Source of the DNA: Vibrio syngnathi
Lineage (GTDB): Bacteria; Pseudomonadota; Gammaproteobacteria; Enterobacterales; Vibrionaceae
Direction: 5' to 3'
Assembly: GCF_002119525.1 (NCBI RefSeq)
Contig: NZ_CP017916.1
Location: forward strand, 2,790,001-2,854,000
DNA: 64,000 bases
The position numbers and the translations under genes are program-made. Below the pieces are notes generated by a model, which saw nothing but the letters and a program-made list of their open reading frames with translations, searched no databases and had not been told where the DNA came from. The stretch's first letter is position 1. Each line of letters opens with the position of its first letter. Of the stretch, positions 8,766 to 19,055 are shown piece after piece.

Positions 8766-8883
8766 GATAAAGCTACCTTTTTGTAACAATCATGAGGCAA
8801 AGCGCACATTGGGTTACAAAAGCTTTCAAAATATAAGAATTTAGGAATAAAACGAGGGAGGGAAAGCGTTTAGAGGGGCTATA

Positions 8884-8915
8884 AAAACAAAAAGCCCGGC
8901 ATATAGCCGAGCTTT
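8884..8915 (-). terminator. Terminator after rpsI
   Basis: Minus strand: AAAGCTCGGC, a short loop and GCCGGGCTTT (8891-8915, one mismatch), then TTGTTTTTA. It lies about 55 bases past the rpsI stop codon. Confidence 0.75.
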
Positions 8916-8969
8916 GAACCACAATTCCAGTCGTAAAACTGGGAGCGTGTACTTTTTCGTAAAGAAAAA

Positions 8970-9362
8970 TTAACGCTTAGAGAATTGAGGTTTACGACGT
9001 GCTTTACGTAGACCAACTTTCTTACGTTCAACGCAACGAGCGTCACGCGTAACATAGCCAGCTGCACGTAGAGCAGGACGTAGAGTTTCATCGTATTCCA
9101 TAAGAGCACGAGTGATACCGTGGCGGATTGCGCCAGCTTGACCTGAAATACCACCACCAGAAACAGTGATGTAAAGGTCAAGTTTCTCAGTTAGTTCAAC
9201 TAGCTCAAGAGGTTGCTTAACAACCATACGAGAAGTTGGACGACCGAAGTAAACATCAAGGCTGCGCTTGTTGATTACGATCTCACCAGAGCCTGGTTTG
9301 ATGAAAACACGAGCTGCTGAGCTTTTGCGACGACCAGTGCCGTAGTATTGATTCTCTGCCAT
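8970..9362 (-). CDS. rpsI: 30S ribosomal protein S9
   Basis: S9 sits in the 30S head, and its C-terminal tail reaches the P-site tRNA anticodon loop. The 130-residue protein starts [20 protein letters not shown] and ends [12 protein letters not shown], the basic tail with the terminal SKR that contacts tRNA. It is 13 bases after rplM, the usual two-gene operon. Confidence 0.98.
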   Translation of the reverse strand: MAENQYYGTGRRKSSAARVFIKPGSGEIVINKRSLDVYFGRPTSRMVVKQPLELVELTEKLDLYITVSGGGISGQAGAIRHGITRALMEYDETLRPALRAAGYVTRDARCVERKKVGLRKARRKPQFSKR

Positions 9363-9375
9363 TGTCTTAATCCCC

Positions 9376-9804
9376 TTAGATGTCTAGTACTTGTGGCTGT
9401 TGAGCAACATGGTTGTGCTCAGTACCAGCGTACACTTTAAGCTTACGGTACATCGCGCGGCCTAGTGGACCACGTGGAAGCATACCTTTAACTGCTAGTT
9501 CAAGAACCATTTCTGGTTTCTTAGCAATTAGCTTTTCAAAAGTGATAGTTTTAAGACCACCTGGGAACTCAGAGTGACGGTAGTAAACCTTACCCTTAGC
9601 TTTGTTACCAGTTACAGCAACTTTCTCAGCGTTAACAACGATGATGTAATCACCAGTGTCTACGTGAGGAGTGTATTCTGCTTTGTGCTTGCCGCGTAGG
9701 CGAGAAGCGATTTCACTTGCTAGACGGCCAAGAGTTTTGCCTTCAGCGTCTACAACATACCAGTCGCGTTTTACAGTTTCTGGTTTAGCAACGAAAGTTT
9801 TCAT
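9376..9804 (-). CDS. rplM: 50S ribosomal protein L13
   Basis: L13 is an early-assembly 50S protein. The 142-residue protein begins [20 protein letters not shown] and has the conserved [12 protein letters not shown] and [19 protein letters not shown] segments. Family knowledge: in E. coli L13 represses translation of its own rplM-rpsI mRNA. The leader here contains a perfect hairpin that could serve that purpose (separate entry). Confidence 0.98.
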   Translation of the reverse strand: MKTFVAKPETVKRDWYVVDAEGKTLGRLASEIASRLRGKHKAEYTPHVDTGDYIIVVNAEKVAVTGNKAKGKVYYRHSEFPGGLKTITFEKLIAKKPEMVLELAVKGMLPRGPLGRAMYRKLKVYAGTEHNHVAQQPQVLDI

Positions 9805-9839
9805 GCTAATAATTACCTATTTAAAAAATTTACACTTAA

Positions 9840-9857
9840 GGAATACTCGCGTATTCC
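9840..9857 (-). promoter_or_regulatory. Hairpin in the rplM leader, possible L13 autoregulatory element
   Basis: In the mRNA sense GGAATAC-GCGA-GTATTCC forms a perfect 7-bp stem with a GNRA-type loop, 35 bases upstream of the rplM start. There is no T-run, so it is not a terminator. Binding by L13 is an inference. Confidence 0.45.
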
Positions 9858-9963
9858 CACTGTCTAAGAGTTACCATTCATCACCCCTTCGAGTGTTGGA
9901 AAACTCTTGGCATAACGTGATTTTACTCATCGCTAGAGGCCCGCAGTAACGGTAGGTCGCAGG

Positions 9964-9969
9964 ATTATA
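9964..9969 (-). promoter_or_regulatory. -10 box of the rplM-rpsI promoter
   Basis: A perfect TATAAT lies on the minus strand; the start would be near 9957, giving a leader of about 150 bases. The -35 region is poor (no close match to TTGACA at 16-18 bases). A G+C-containing discriminator (CCTGCGACC) follows. Confidence 0.5.
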
Positions 9970-10051
9970 GAGAAGAGCGAAGAAAAAATCACCTCTTTTT
10001 GAACAAAATCACGATTTTTTTAATTCTCTTTCTTATTCGAGATAATCAAAG

Positions 10052-11155
10052 CTAACTTAAGTGTTCTTTTGCCAAATACTCATGGCTCTGCATTTCAATT
10101 AAACGCGACTGACAACGTTTAAACTCAAACTCTAGTTGACCATGGGTGTATAGTTTTTCTAGCTCCACTTCCGCTGAAATAATCAGTTTCACATTGCGCT
10201 CATAGAACTCATCAACTAACGCAATAAAGCGTCTAGCAGCGTCATCGGAAGTCGCGCCCATTTGCAACACATCAGCCAATAGAACTGTGTGATAAACTCG
10301 AGACAATTCAATATAGTCATTTTGGCTGCGAGCCGACTGACAAAGCTGAGCAAAAGTACCATGCAGCACGCCATCACTCGCTTCGACTACATCTAATTGA
10401 CGGTGATTAACCTCTATCTGCTTAAGCTTCTCTTTATCTTCACCCACCAACTGCGCGTAATATTTCTCTAGATTGATATTGGCTTGATTATCTAATGGGT
10501 AATGATAGATCTCAGCTTGCTCTAAGGTTCTCAGGCGGTAATCAATACCACTATCGACATTAAGGATGTGGCAATTCTCTTGAATAAGCTTAATAGCGGG
10601 TAAGAAACGCGCTCGCTGTAACCCGTTGCGATACAGATCCGCAGGTGGAATATTAGAGGTCGCAACCAAGATAACGTTTCGAGCGAATAACTCTTGGAAC
10701 AAAGTTCCTAAGATCATGGCATCGGTAATGTCTGAAACAAAGAATTCATCAAAACAAATAATATCCGCTTCTTCTTTCAACTTATCTGCCACTAAAGGCA
10801 ACGGGTCGCTAACATTACCTAGCGCCCTTAGCTCATCATGGACTCGATACATAAAGCGGTGAAAGTGAACGCGCATTTTTTTTGTGGTCGGTAAGGCATC
10901 GTAGAACGTATCCATTAAATAGGTTTTACCGCGCCCGACGCCGCCCCAAAAATAGAGGCCTTTTGGTGGCAGTGGCAGTTCTGGCTTTTTGCCCATTAAC
11001 TTCTGGAATCGAGTCAGTTGAGGAATAGGGGTATTCATGTAATCTTGGAATTGATGAAAGAGTTCATCTAAAGATTTAACGGCTTGCTCTTGTGCTGGAT
11101 CTCTTTGAAATCCATGTTCTTTTATATCTTGTTCGTATTTTTTAATGGGATTCAT
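10052..11155 (-). CDS. zapE: Cell division ATPase ZapE (AFG1-like)
   Basis: ZapE is an AFG1-family ATPase recruited to the Z ring; in E. coli it affects FtsZ assembly during stress and late constriction. The 367-residue protein has the Walker A motif GGVGRGKT at 71-78 and Walker B IICFDEFFV near 132-140, followed by the ATSN sensor segment (VATSNIPP). Length fits the family. It is divergent from zapG, with about 220 bases between. Confidence 0.92.
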   Translation of the reverse strand: MNPIKKYEQDIKEHGFQRDPAQEQAVKSLDELFHQFQDYMNTPIPQLTRFQKLMGKKPELPLPPKGLYFWGGVGRGKTYLMDTFYDALPTTKKMRVHFHRFMYRVHDELRALGNVSDPLPLVADKLKEEADIICFDEFFVSDITDAMILGTLFQELFARNVILVATSNIPPADLYRNGLQRARFLPAIKLIQENCHILNVDSGIDYRLRTLEQAEIYHYPLDNQANINLEKYYAQLVGEDKEKLKQIEVNHRQLDVVEASDGVLHGTFAQLCQSARSQNDYIELSRVYHTVLLADVLQMGATSDDAARRFIALVDEFYERNVKLIISAEVELEKLYTHGQLEFEFKRCQSRLIEMQSHEYLAKEHLS

Positions 11156-11374
11156 GACGACATTTCCACAATGAAAGCGATATCAGACAGCAAATAAAAA
11201 TGAGCCCAAACAGTATGAGATATGTCGCTATGCGGTGAATAATGCAGCATCAAACTGCTAACTAGCGCACACGCATTTCTCTTTATACTGCGGCTTTCTC
11301 ATAGTACCATGGAGCCGTATCACGTGTAACTAAGCAGTAACAAACATGTTAAAAAACAATAATAAGGAGCTGTT

Positions 11375-11830
11375 ATGCCTTGGATGTATGCCGTTGCCGG
11401 TTTACTAGTCGGAGTTATTTTAGGGGTCGCTATTTCTCGTCTCATGACACCTGAATACAAAAAACAAAAGAACGTACAGAAAGAATTAGATAGCGCAAAG
11501 TTTGCCCTGGAACAGCAGCGACAAGAGCTAGCTGACCACTTTGCGAAATCAGCAGAAATGTTGGACACCTTAGGTAAGGACTATACAAAGCTTTACCAAC
11601 ACATGGAAAAAACAAGCTCAGAGCTACTCCCTAACCTGCCAGAGCAAGACAACCCATTTGTGAAAACAGCCGCTGCTCATTCGGATAAGCCACAAGATAA
11701 GTCTTCAGTTAAAGAGTCGACTCTTGAAGAACAACCGAAAGATTACGCGAACGGCGCAACCGGTTTATTTACCGAGCAGAAGAAAGAGATCATGGATGCT
11801 CCCGATGTCGTAACAGCAAAAGCATCGTAA
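11375..11830 (+). CDS. zapG: ZapG/YhcB family inner-membrane protein (DUF1043)
   Basis: ZapG (YhcB) is a single-pass inner-membrane protein linked to cell division and envelope growth. The 151-residue protein has one N-terminal transmembrane helix (about 3-21), a predicted coiled coil (about 30-75), and a low-complexity polar tail. An AAGGAG ribosome binding site precedes the ATG. It lies upstream of the degQ-like protease, as yhcB precedes degQ-degS in E. coli. Confidence 0.88.
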   Translation: MPWMYAVAGLLVGVILGVAISRLMTPEYKKQKNVQKELDSAKFALEQQRQELADHFAKSAEMLDTLGKDYTKLYQHMEKTSSELLPNLPEQDNPFVKTAAAHSDKPQDKSSVKESTLEEQPKDYANGATGLFTEQKKEIMDAPDVVTAKAS

Positions 11831-11847
11831 ACATTTAACACTTCTGT

Positions 11848-11875
11848 GAACTTTACAAAGGTTTTTGAGTCATAA
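11848..11875 (+). promoter_or_regulatory. Sigma-E-type promoter upstream of the degQ-like gene
   Basis: GAACTTT (from 11848), a 16-base spacer and TCATAA (11870-11875) match the sigma-E pattern (GAACTT, 16 bases, TCnnA) well. It is in the 124-base gap after zapG and would give a leader of about 70 bases. The match is by eye. Confidence 0.5.
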
Positions 11876-11954
11876 CTTTCACTCAGGTCATTTGAAACTT
11901 ATCCTATTTATTACACGTAGTGAGAAGAATAAGACCTTAACTAGAGAGGAGTTT

Positions 11955-13313
11955 ATGATGAAAAAACCTTTGCTCGCTTTATCAATACTGACTTTAAGCT
12001 TAAGTTCAATCATCACCCCCATCCAAGCAACGGCCGCACTGCCATTAAGTGTGGGTAATGAACAATTACCAAGCCTCGCACCTATGCTTGAACAAGTGAC
12101 CCCCGCTGTAGTTAGTATTGCCGTAGAAGGCAAACAGGTACAACGTCAGCAAATCCCTGAACAGTTTCAATTCTTTTTTGGCCCAGAACAAACACGAGAG
12201 CGTCCATTTCGCGGGCTAGGCTCTGGTGTGATCATTGATGCCAAGAAAGGCCATATTGTCACCAATTACCATGTCATCAATGGTGCCGACGATATCAAAG
12301 TAAAACTTCACGATGGTCGAGAGTACGATGCCGAGCTCATCGGTGGAGACCAAATGTCTGATATCGCACTGCTCAAATTAGAAGAAGCCAAGAACCTTAC
12401 CCAGATAAAAGTCGCAGACTCCGACAAACTAAGAGTTGGTGACTTTAGTGTCGCTATCGGTAACCCATTCGGACTTGGGCAAACAGTAACATCCGGCATC
12501 GTATCTGCACTCGGCCGTAGCGGCCTGAATCTAGAGAACTTTGAAAACTTCATTCAAACCGATGCAGCTATCAACAGTGGTAACTCTGGTGGTGCGTTAG
12601 TGAATCTCAACGGTGAACTGATTGGTATCAACACGGCTATCCTAGGCCCTAACGGAGGCAATGTCGGTATCGGCTTTGCAATTCCTTCCAATATGATGAC
12701 AAACCTGACTGAACAGATTCTCGATTTCGGTGAAGTAAAACGTGGCATGCTTGGTGTCCAAGGTGGAGAGGTCACCTCGGAATTGGCTGAAGCGCTTGGT
12801 TATGAGTCCAGCAAAGGTGCTTTTGTTAGCCAAATTGTACCCGACAGTGCTGCAGACAAAGCAGGATTGAAAGCGGGCGATGTCATTGTCTCCATTAACG
12901 GTAAGCGTATTGATACTTTTAGTGAGTTAAGAGCCAAAGTAGCCACCCTAGGTGCAGGTAAACAGATCGAGTTAGGCGTGGTTCGTGACGGTAAGCATAA
13001 GACCTTTGACGTCACGCTTGGTGAATCCACAAATAGTAAGACACAAGCTGAAAAGCTCCATGAAGGACTTGCCGGTGCAGAGCTCACCAACACAACCGAC
13101 AGCGATTCAGCGACAGGCGTCAAGGTATCAAGTGTCGCTCAAGGTTCGCCAGCAGAAGCTTATCAGCTTCTTAAAGATGACATCATCATCGGGGTAAACC
13201 GCCAACCAGTTAAGAACCTTGCTGAATTTAGAAAGATTCTTGAAAAACAACCTGGCGTATTGGCACTTAATATCCAGCGAGACGATAGGACTATCTATCT
13301 AGTTATTCGATAG
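11955..13313 (+). CDS. degQ: Periplasmic serine endoprotease, DegQ/DegP family
   Basis: This is a secreted HtrA protease that degrades and refolds damaged envelope proteins. From the ATG at 11955, preceded by AGAGAGGA, it is 452 residues, close to E. coli DegQ (455). It has a signal peptide (about 1-28), a trypsin-like domain with the triad H106 (NYHV), D136 (MSDIALL) and S211 (GNSGGA), and two PDZ domains (about 255-350 and 365-450). An earlier in-frame start would destroy the signal peptide. A sigma-E-like promoter precedes it, as is known for degP rather than degQ in E. coli, so it may serve both roles here. A strong terminator separates it from degS. Confidence 0.9.
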   Translation: MMKKPLLALSILTLSLSSIITPIQATAALPLSVGNEQLPSLAPMLEQVTPAVVSIAVEGKQVQRQQIPEQFQFFFGPEQTRERPFRGLGSGVIIDAKKGHIVTNYHVINGADDIKVKLHDGREYDAELIGGDQMSDIALLKLEEAKNLTQIKVADSDKLRVGDFSVAIGNPFGLGQTVTSGIVSALGRSGLNLENFENFIQTDAAINSGNSGGALVNLNGELIGINTAILGPNGGNVGIGFAIPSNMMTNLTEQILDFGEVKRGMLGVQGGEVTSELAEALGYESSKGAFVSQIVPDSAADKAGLKAGDVIVSINGKRIDTFSELRAKVATLGAGKQIELGVVRDGKHKTFDVTLGESTNSKTQAEKLHEGLAGAELTNTTDSDSATGVKVSSVAQGSPAEAYQLLKDDIIIGVNRQPVKNLAEFRKILEKQPGVLALNIQRDDRTIYLVIR

Positions 13314-13333
13314 CCATACGTCAGCGTAATTAC

Positions 13334-13382
13334 AGGGAGGCTCAGTAAGTTTGCTTTAAACTTACTCAGTCTCCCTTTTCTT
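13334..13382 (+). terminator. Terminator between degQ and degS
   Basis: A long imperfect stem (AGGGAG...AGTAAGTTT paired with AAACTTACT...CTCCCT) closes on a 5-base loop and is followed by TTTCTTT. It suggests that degS is transcribed mainly from its own promoter. Confidence 0.8.
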
Positions 13383-13471
13383 TAGATCAATCAAAATGCT
13401 ATGCTTCACTGATAATCAAGTCAGTCATCCATTGACGGATGCTTCATACCTTACTTGTTGAAGAGGGAAAC

Positions 13472-14536
13472 ATGCTGTCCTTTCTATTTCGTTCTATTTC
13501 CCTTGGACTCGTTTCTGCGGCACTTATTCTTCTCGCATTCCCGAGTTTAAGGCCCGCTATTGTTGCAGACGTCACGAACCCTCAAGTCGATAATATTGGC
13601 TCTCTTCAGATCTCATTTAACCAAGCGGTGCGACGTGCTGCCCCCGCGGTGGTTAATATTTATAGCCGTAAATACGCAGAAAGCGATCGCAATAAGCTAC
13701 TCACTCAAGGATTAGGTTCAGGGGTCATTGTTAGCGAGAAAGGCTACATCATTACCAATTTCCACGTTGTGGCTCAAGCCGACCAAATCGTCGTGGCACT
13801 TCAAGACGGACGAGTAGCCGCCGCACAGCTTGTCGGTTCAGACAAACGCACCGATATCGCGATACTCAGAGTCAGCGGTGACAACTTACCCGTGATTCCA
13901 CTGAATCAAGATTACACAGCAAATGTCGGCGACGTGGTTCTAGCTATCGGTAACCCATACAACCTAGGCCAAACCACGACCTTTGGTATTATCTCGGCGA
14001 CCGGTCGCTCTTCAATCAGTGCCGATGGCCATCAAGCCTTTATCCAGACCGATGCTGCAATCAATGAAGGTAACTCAGGTGGTGCACTGGTTAACTCACA
14101 AGGCGAGCTCGTCGGTATCAATACTGCTTCTTTCCAACAAGCTACCGACATGGAAACCTACGGGATCTCATTTGCAATCCCCTACTCACTTGCTAATAAA
14201 ATCATGGAGAAGATCATCGCCGATGGTCGTGTTATTCGTGGTTATATTGGTGTCGACGGACAAGACATCAATTCGGTGACTTCACGCTTGCTGGGCACTA
14301 AGAACATCGGTGGTATTGTTGTCTTAGGCATTGACCCGAATGGCCCTGCAGCCGATGCCGGCTTTGAAGCACAAGATATCATTATCAGCATCAACAATAC
14401 CCAAATTAGCGGACGACAAAGCGTAATGGACATTGTTACTGATCTTCGACCAGGTACTGTCATTGATGTTGGTGTATTACGCAAAGGTGAAAACAAGACC
14501 CTCAAGGTCACCATTACCGAAGACACACGCCTGTAG
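13472..14536 (+). CDS. degS: Membrane-anchored stress-sensor protease DegS
   Basis: DegS senses misfolded outer-membrane proteins through its PDZ domain and cuts the anti-sigma factor RseA, which releases sigma E. The 354-residue protein has an N-terminal transmembrane anchor (about 5-24), the protease triad H98 (NFHV), D128 (TDIAIL) and S202 (GNSGGA), and a single PDZ domain (about 255-345). One PDZ and an uncleaved anchor separate DegS from DegQ. The start at 13472 follows GAGGGAA; an in-frame start 11 codons earlier would add residues before the anchor. Confidence 0.93.
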   Translation: MLSFLFRSISLGLVSAALILLAFPSLRPAIVADVTNPQVDNIGSLQISFNQAVRRAAPAVVNIYSRKYAESDRNKLLTQGLGSGVIVSEKGYIITNFHVVAQADQIVVALQDGRVAAAQLVGSDKRTDIAILRVSGDNLPVIPLNQDYTANVGDVVLAIGNPYNLGQTTTFGIISATGRSSISADGHQAFIQTDAAINEGNSGGALVNSQGELVGINTASFQQATDMETYGISFAIPYSLANKIMEKIIADGRVIRGYIGVDGQDINSVTSRLLGTKNIGGIVVLGIDPNGPAADAGFEAQDIIISINNTQISGRQSVMDIVTDLRPGTVIDVGVLRKGENKTLKVTITEDTRL

Positions 14537-14611
14537 TCTTTATTTAGTTTGATTGCCGATAGCTAGCAACTCAAACCGCCATGTACAGATACAAAAAGTA
14601 TAGATACAAAA

Positions 14612-14637
14612 AACCCAGCTCTTAAGCTGGGTTTTCT
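14612..14637. terminator. Bidirectional terminator between degS and parC
   Basis: Arms AACCCAGCT (14612-14620) and AGCTGGGTT (14625-14633), a 4-base loop, T-rich on the plus strand and A-run upstream for the minus strand. It serves the converging degS and parC transcripts. Confidence 0.85.
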
Positions 14638-14673
14638 TTTATTAATCAATGCTGATTATAAACTCAATCAAAA

Positions 14674-16932
14674 CTATGCGTCACTAGGTTCATCGATATC
14701 GATGCGCGTCACACGCTGTAAACCTCTTGGGAGTAGACCACCACGACGACCACGCTCACCACGGAAGTTTTCAAGGTCCGCCGGTTTCAAGCCAAGTTTA
14801 CGTTTGCCCGCGTAAATAGTCAGCGTTGCATTCTCTGGAATGGCCATCAGATGCGATACAAACTCTTCTCGCTCTTTTGCTTTCGCAGAAGGGATATTGA
14901 TGATTTTGTTGCCTTTACCTTTGCTCAGCTGAGGTAGGTCTTTAATCGGGAACAACAACATACGGCCTTGGTTAGTAATCGCCAGAATCTGGTTACTGTC
15001 CAAGTCAGCAATCGGGCTTGGTAACATCACTTCAGAAGCTTGTGGCAAGTTAACCAACGCTTTACCGCTCTTGTTCTTAGAAAGCAGATCGCTACCCTTA
15101 CAAACAAAGCCATAACCCGCATCAGAGCCGACTAACCATAATTGTTCATTCTCTCCCATCACCACTTGGCGAATAGAAGTACCCGGGCTGACGTTCAAGC
15201 GGCCTGTAATTGGCTCACCTTGGCTTCGCGCCGACGGTAGTGAATGTGACTCAAGGGAGTAGCTTCGGCCATCACTGCCAAGGAACACCGCTTGTTGGTT
15301 ACTCTTACCCTTAGCGCTTGCTAAGAATTTATCACCTGATTTGTAGTTCAAGCCTTCAGCGTCAACTTCATGCCCTTTAGCATGGCGAATCCAACCTTTT
15401 TCAGAAAGCACGACCGTAATTGGTTCACTTGGTACTAAGTCGCGCTCTGTTAGCGCTTTCGCTTCAGCACGCTCAATCAGAGGTGAACGACGATCATCGC
15501 CGTATTTATCAGCATCTGCTTGGATTTCTTTTTTGATCAACGTATTCAAGCGACGCTCTGAACCGAGTAGCTTTTCAAGCTTTTCACGTTCAGCTTCAAG
15601 CTCTTCTTGCTCTGCTCGAATTTTAAATTCTTCTAACTTAGCTAAGTTACGAAGTTTAATATCAAGAATCGCATTAGCTTGAATTTCAGAAATGTTGAAA
15701 CGGCTCATTAGAACAGGACATGGTTCGTCTTCTGTACGAATGATCTCAATCACTTCATCGATATTAAGATAAGCAGCAAGTAAGCCTTCTAAGATGTGCA
15801 AACGTGCCAGTACTTTATCTAAACGGTACTGCAAACGACGACGAACGGTCGTGCGACGGAACTCAATCCACTCTTTCAGGATTTGAACTAAGCCTTTAAC
15901 TTGAGGACGATTGTCTAAACCAATCATGTTCAAGTTAACGCGGAAGTTTTTCTCGAGATCCGTCGACGCGAACAGGTGGCTCATCAGTTGGTCACAGTCG
16001 ATACGGTTTGAACGAGGAACGACAACGATACGCGTTGGGTTCTCGTGATCTGATTCATCACGCAAGTCGTCAACCATAGGCAGCTTCTTAGCGCGCATCT
16101 GGTTCGCAATTTGCTCAAGTAACTTCGCACCTGACACTTGATGAGGTAAAGACGTGATAACAATATCAGAGCCTTCCTTGTGCCATACCGCGCGCATCTT
16201 GATGCTGCCACGGCCTGTACGGTAGATCTTTTCGATGTCCGACTTCGGCGAAATAATTTCAGCCTCTGTCGGGTAATCTGGGCCTTGAATGAAACCCATC
16301 ACATCTGGAAGTTCAGCTTTCGGCGTATCAATCAAATGAATCGCCGCGTTCGCCACTTCACGTACATTGTGAGGCGGGATGTCGGTCGCCATACCAACCG
16401 CAATACCTGTGATGCCGTTAAGTAAGATATGAGGAAGGCGTGCTGGCAACATCTGAGGCTCTTTCATGGTGCCATCAAAGTTGGGTTGCCAATCAACGGT
16501 TCCCTGACCTAATTCACCAAGCAGGACTTCCGCAAACTTAGACAGTTTTGCTTCGGTATAACGCATCGCAGCGAACGATTTCGGGTCATCCGGTGCACCC
16601 CAGTTACCTTGACCATCTACCAATGGGTAGCGGTAAGAAAATGGTTGCGCCATCAATACCATCGCTTCATAACAAGCAGAATCACCGTGTGGGTGATACT
16701 TACCTAATACGTCACCAACGGTACGTGCTGATTTTTTGTATTTCGATGCAGCGGATAAGCCCAGCTCAGACATCGCGTAAATAATACGACGCTGTACTGG
16801 CTTCAAGCCATCACCGATATACGGTAATGCACGATCCATGATCACGTACATTGAGTAATTTAAGTAGGCATCTTCGGTGAACTTGCGCATTGGCAACTGT
16901 TCAACGCCATCATATGTAATTTCGTTAGACAT
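14674..16932 (-). CDS. parC: DNA topoisomerase IV subunit A
   Basis: ParC is the DNA-cutting subunit of topoisomerase IV, which separates linked daughter chromosomes. The 752-residue protein carries the catalytic tyrosine at 125 (AAMRYTEAK), the winged-helix and tower regions, and a C-terminal beta-pinwheel domain. The quinolone region reads [11 protein letters not shown], with Ser85 and Glu89 matching wild-type E. coli Ser80 and Glu84. It starts 3 bases after parE ends, so the subunits are co-expressed. Confidence 0.97.
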   Translation of the reverse strand: MSNEITYDGVEQLPMRKFTEDAYLNYSMYVIMDRALPYIGDGLKPVQRRIIYAMSELGLSAASKYKKSARTVGDVLGKYHPHGDSACYEAMVLMAQPFSYRYPLVDGQGNWGAPDDPKSFAAMRYTEAKLSKFAEVLLGELGQGTVDWQPNFDGTMKEPQMLPARLPHILLNGITGIAVGMATDIPPHNVREVANAAIHLIDTPKAELPDVMGFIQGPDYPTEAEIISPKSDIEKIYRTGRGSIKMRAVWHKEGSDIVITSLPHQVSGAKLLEQIANQMRAKKLPMVDDLRDESDHENPTRIVVVPRSNRIDCDQLMSHLFASTDLEKNFRVNLNMIGLDNRPQVKGLVQILKEWIEFRRTTVRRRLQYRLDKVLARLHILEGLLAAYLNIDEVIEIIRTEDEPCPVLMSRFNISEIQANAILDIKLRNLAKLEEFKIRAEQEELEAEREKLEKLLGSERRLNTLIKKEIQADADKYGDDRRSPLIERAEAKALTERDLVPSEPITVVLSEKGWIRHAKGHEVDAEGLNYKSGDKFLASAKGKSNQQAVFLGSDGRSYSLESHSLPSARSQGEPITGRLNVSPGTSIRQVVMGENEQLWLVGSDAGYGFVCKGSDLLSKNKSGKALVNLPQASEVMLPSPIADLDSNQILAITNQGRMLLFPIKDLPQLSKGKGNKIINIPSAKAKEREEFVSHLMAIPENATLTIYAGKRKLGLKPADLENFRGERGRRGGLLPRGLQRVTRIDIDEPSDA

Positions 16933-16935
16933 CCA

Positions 16936-18816
16936 TTATACCTCGGCCATATCACCGTTAGTCTGTAGCCATGTACGGCGATCATCTGCACGTTTTTTAC
17001 CAAGCAGCATGTCCATCATCTCGTTGGTCGCTTCGTTGTCATCAATCGTTAATTGAACAAGACGACGAGTGTTCGGATCCATGGTGGTTTCACGTAACTG
17101 AAGTGGGTTCATTTCACCCAGACCTTTGAATCGTTGCACGTTGATCTTGGCTTTCTTCTGCGATAGTCGCTCAAGCACACCATCTTTCTCTGCGTCATCG
17201 AGTGCGTAGAACACTTCTTTACCGCAATCGATACGATACAGAGGAGGCATTGCCACATAGATATGACCCGCTTCAACCAAAGCATGGAAGTGGCGAGTAA
17301 ACAGTGCACACAACAGCGTCGCGATATGAAGACCATCCGAGTCCGCATCGGCAAGGATACAGATCTTACCGTAACGCAGGCCTGACAAGTCATCGTTATC
17401 AGGGTCGATACCCAGAGCAACCGAAATATCGTGTACTTCTTGTGAAGCCAATACTTGGTCTGCTGACACTTCCCAAGTATTTAGGATCTTACCGCGAAGT
17501 GGCATAACCGCTTGGAACTCACGATCACGTGCTTGTTTAGCAGAACCACCCGCCGAGTCCCCTTCCACGAAGAAGATTTCGGTACGGCTTAAATCTTGAA
17601 CTGAACAGTCGGTTAGCTTACCCGGCAATGCTGGGCCTGAAGCGATCTTCTTACGCACAACCTTTTTGCTTGCGCGCATACGGCGGTGAGCATTGGCAAT
17701 ACAAGCTTCAGCTAACTGCTCTGCCAGTTGCGGTTTTTCGTTCAACCACAAGCTAAAGGCATCTTTTACCACACCAGATACAAACGCTGCGGTTTGACGA
17801 GAAGAAAGACGTTCTTTTGTTTGACCAGCAAATTGCGGATCTTGCATCTTCACCGATAGTACGTACGAACAACGATCGAAAATATCGTCACCCGTCAACT
17901 TAACGCCACGCGGCAGAAGGTTACGGAATTCACAGAACTCACGCATTGCATCAAGCAGACCTTGGCGAAGACCGTTTACGTGTGTACCACCTTGCTTAGT
18001 TGGTACTAAGTTCACGTAACTCTCGGTGATCATATCACCACCTTCTGGCTGCCAAATGATCGCCCAGTTCGCCATTTCCGTTTCAGCAACGAATTCGCCA
18101 ACATAAGGTTCCTCAGGCAGTAAGGTGTAACCTTTCACACCTTCTGCAAGGTAGTCTTTCAGACCATCTTCATAGAACCATTTATGCTCTTCACCACCAA
18201 CTTTGTCGACAAAGGTGATTTCTAAACCTGGACAAAGTACGGCTTTAGCGCGCAAATTATTGATAAGACGTAAAACAGAGAACTTAGAGCTATCGAAGTA
18301 TTTAGGATCTGGCCAGAAATGCACCGTCGTACCGGTATTGCGGTGACCACAAGTACCCGTAACCGTAAGATCCGTTACGGCATGACCACCTTCAAGGGCA
18401 ATTTCATGTACCTGACCGTCACGGCGAACCGTCACTTCAACACGTTTTGACAACGCGTTTACCACCGAGATACCTACCCCGTGCAAACCACCTGAAAACT
18501 TGTAGTTATTGTTCGAGAACTTACCGCCAGAGTGGAGCTTAGTTAAAATCAGCTCAACACCTGAGATCCCTTTTTCAGGGTGAATATCAACCGGCATACC
18601 ACGGCCATCATCCGTCACTTCTAACGATTGGTCTGCATGCAACACGACTTTAATCTTCTTAGCGTGTCCCGCTAGTGCTTCATCAACCGAGTTATCAATG
18701 ACTTCTTGGGCAAGGTGGTTTGGTCTTTCTGTCTCGGTATACATTCCCGGGCGGTGTCGCACGGGGTCGAGACCTTCAAGTACCTCGAGGTCTTTTGCAT
18801 TATATTGTTCAGTCAT
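16936..18816 (-). CDS. parE: DNA topoisomerase IV subunit B
   Basis: ParE is the ATPase subunit of topoisomerase IV. Its N-terminal GHKL domain shows DDGRGMPVDIH and GGLHGVGISVVNAL, and the C-terminal Toprim domain has EGDSAGGSAKQARDRE and the LADADSDG metal site. I chose the ATG at 18816 (MTEQYNAKDLEVLEGL, 626 residues) because it aligns with E. coli ParE; an upstream in-frame start would add six residues. It is followed directly by parC, while a gap of about 240 bases separates it from yqiA. Confidence 0.96.
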   Translation of the reverse strand: MTEQYNAKDLEVLEGLDPVRHRPGMYTETERPNHLAQEVIDNSVDEALAGHAKKIKVVLHADQSLEVTDDGRGMPVDIHPEKGISGVELILTKLHSGGKFSNNNYKFSGGLHGVGISVVNALSKRVEVTVRRDGQVHEIALEGGHAVTDLTVTGTCGHRNTGTTVHFWPDPKYFDSSKFSVLRLINNLRAKAVLCPGLEITFVDKVGGEEHKWFYEDGLKDYLAEGVKGYTLLPEEPYVGEFVAETEMANWAIIWQPEGGDMITESYVNLVPTKQGGTHVNGLRQGLLDAMREFCEFRNLLPRGVKLTGDDIFDRCSYVLSVKMQDPQFAGQTKERLSSRQTAAFVSGVVKDAFSLWLNEKPQLAEQLAEACIANAHRRMRASKKVVRKKIASGPALPGKLTDCSVQDLSRTEIFFVEGDSAGGSAKQARDREFQAVMPLRGKILNTWEVSADQVLASQEVHDISVALGIDPDNDDLSGLRYGKICILADADSDGLHIATLLCALFTRHFHALVEAGHIYVAMPPLYRIDCGKEVFYALDDAEKDGVLERLSQKKAKINVQRFKGLGEMNPLQLRETTMDPNTRRLVQLTIDDNEATNEMMDMLLGKKRADDRRTWLQTNGDMAEV

Positions 18817-19055
18817 AATACGGAGTTTACTCAAAAAGTTTGCGTCAGTTCGCTGGCTCTAGTTTAACTAAAGCGAAATCATTACTATGAACCGTCATAG
18901 TAGAGCGAACGAGCGAAGTATTGGGGAATATAGTCTGGAAGCTGAGTAATGATGTCAAGCTAGTTCAAAAACTAAGGCATCAAACTATGATATTTCACCA
19001 CTGATAGATGAAATAACAGTCAAACAAGAGAAAATTACTTGATTGGTGAAACAGA

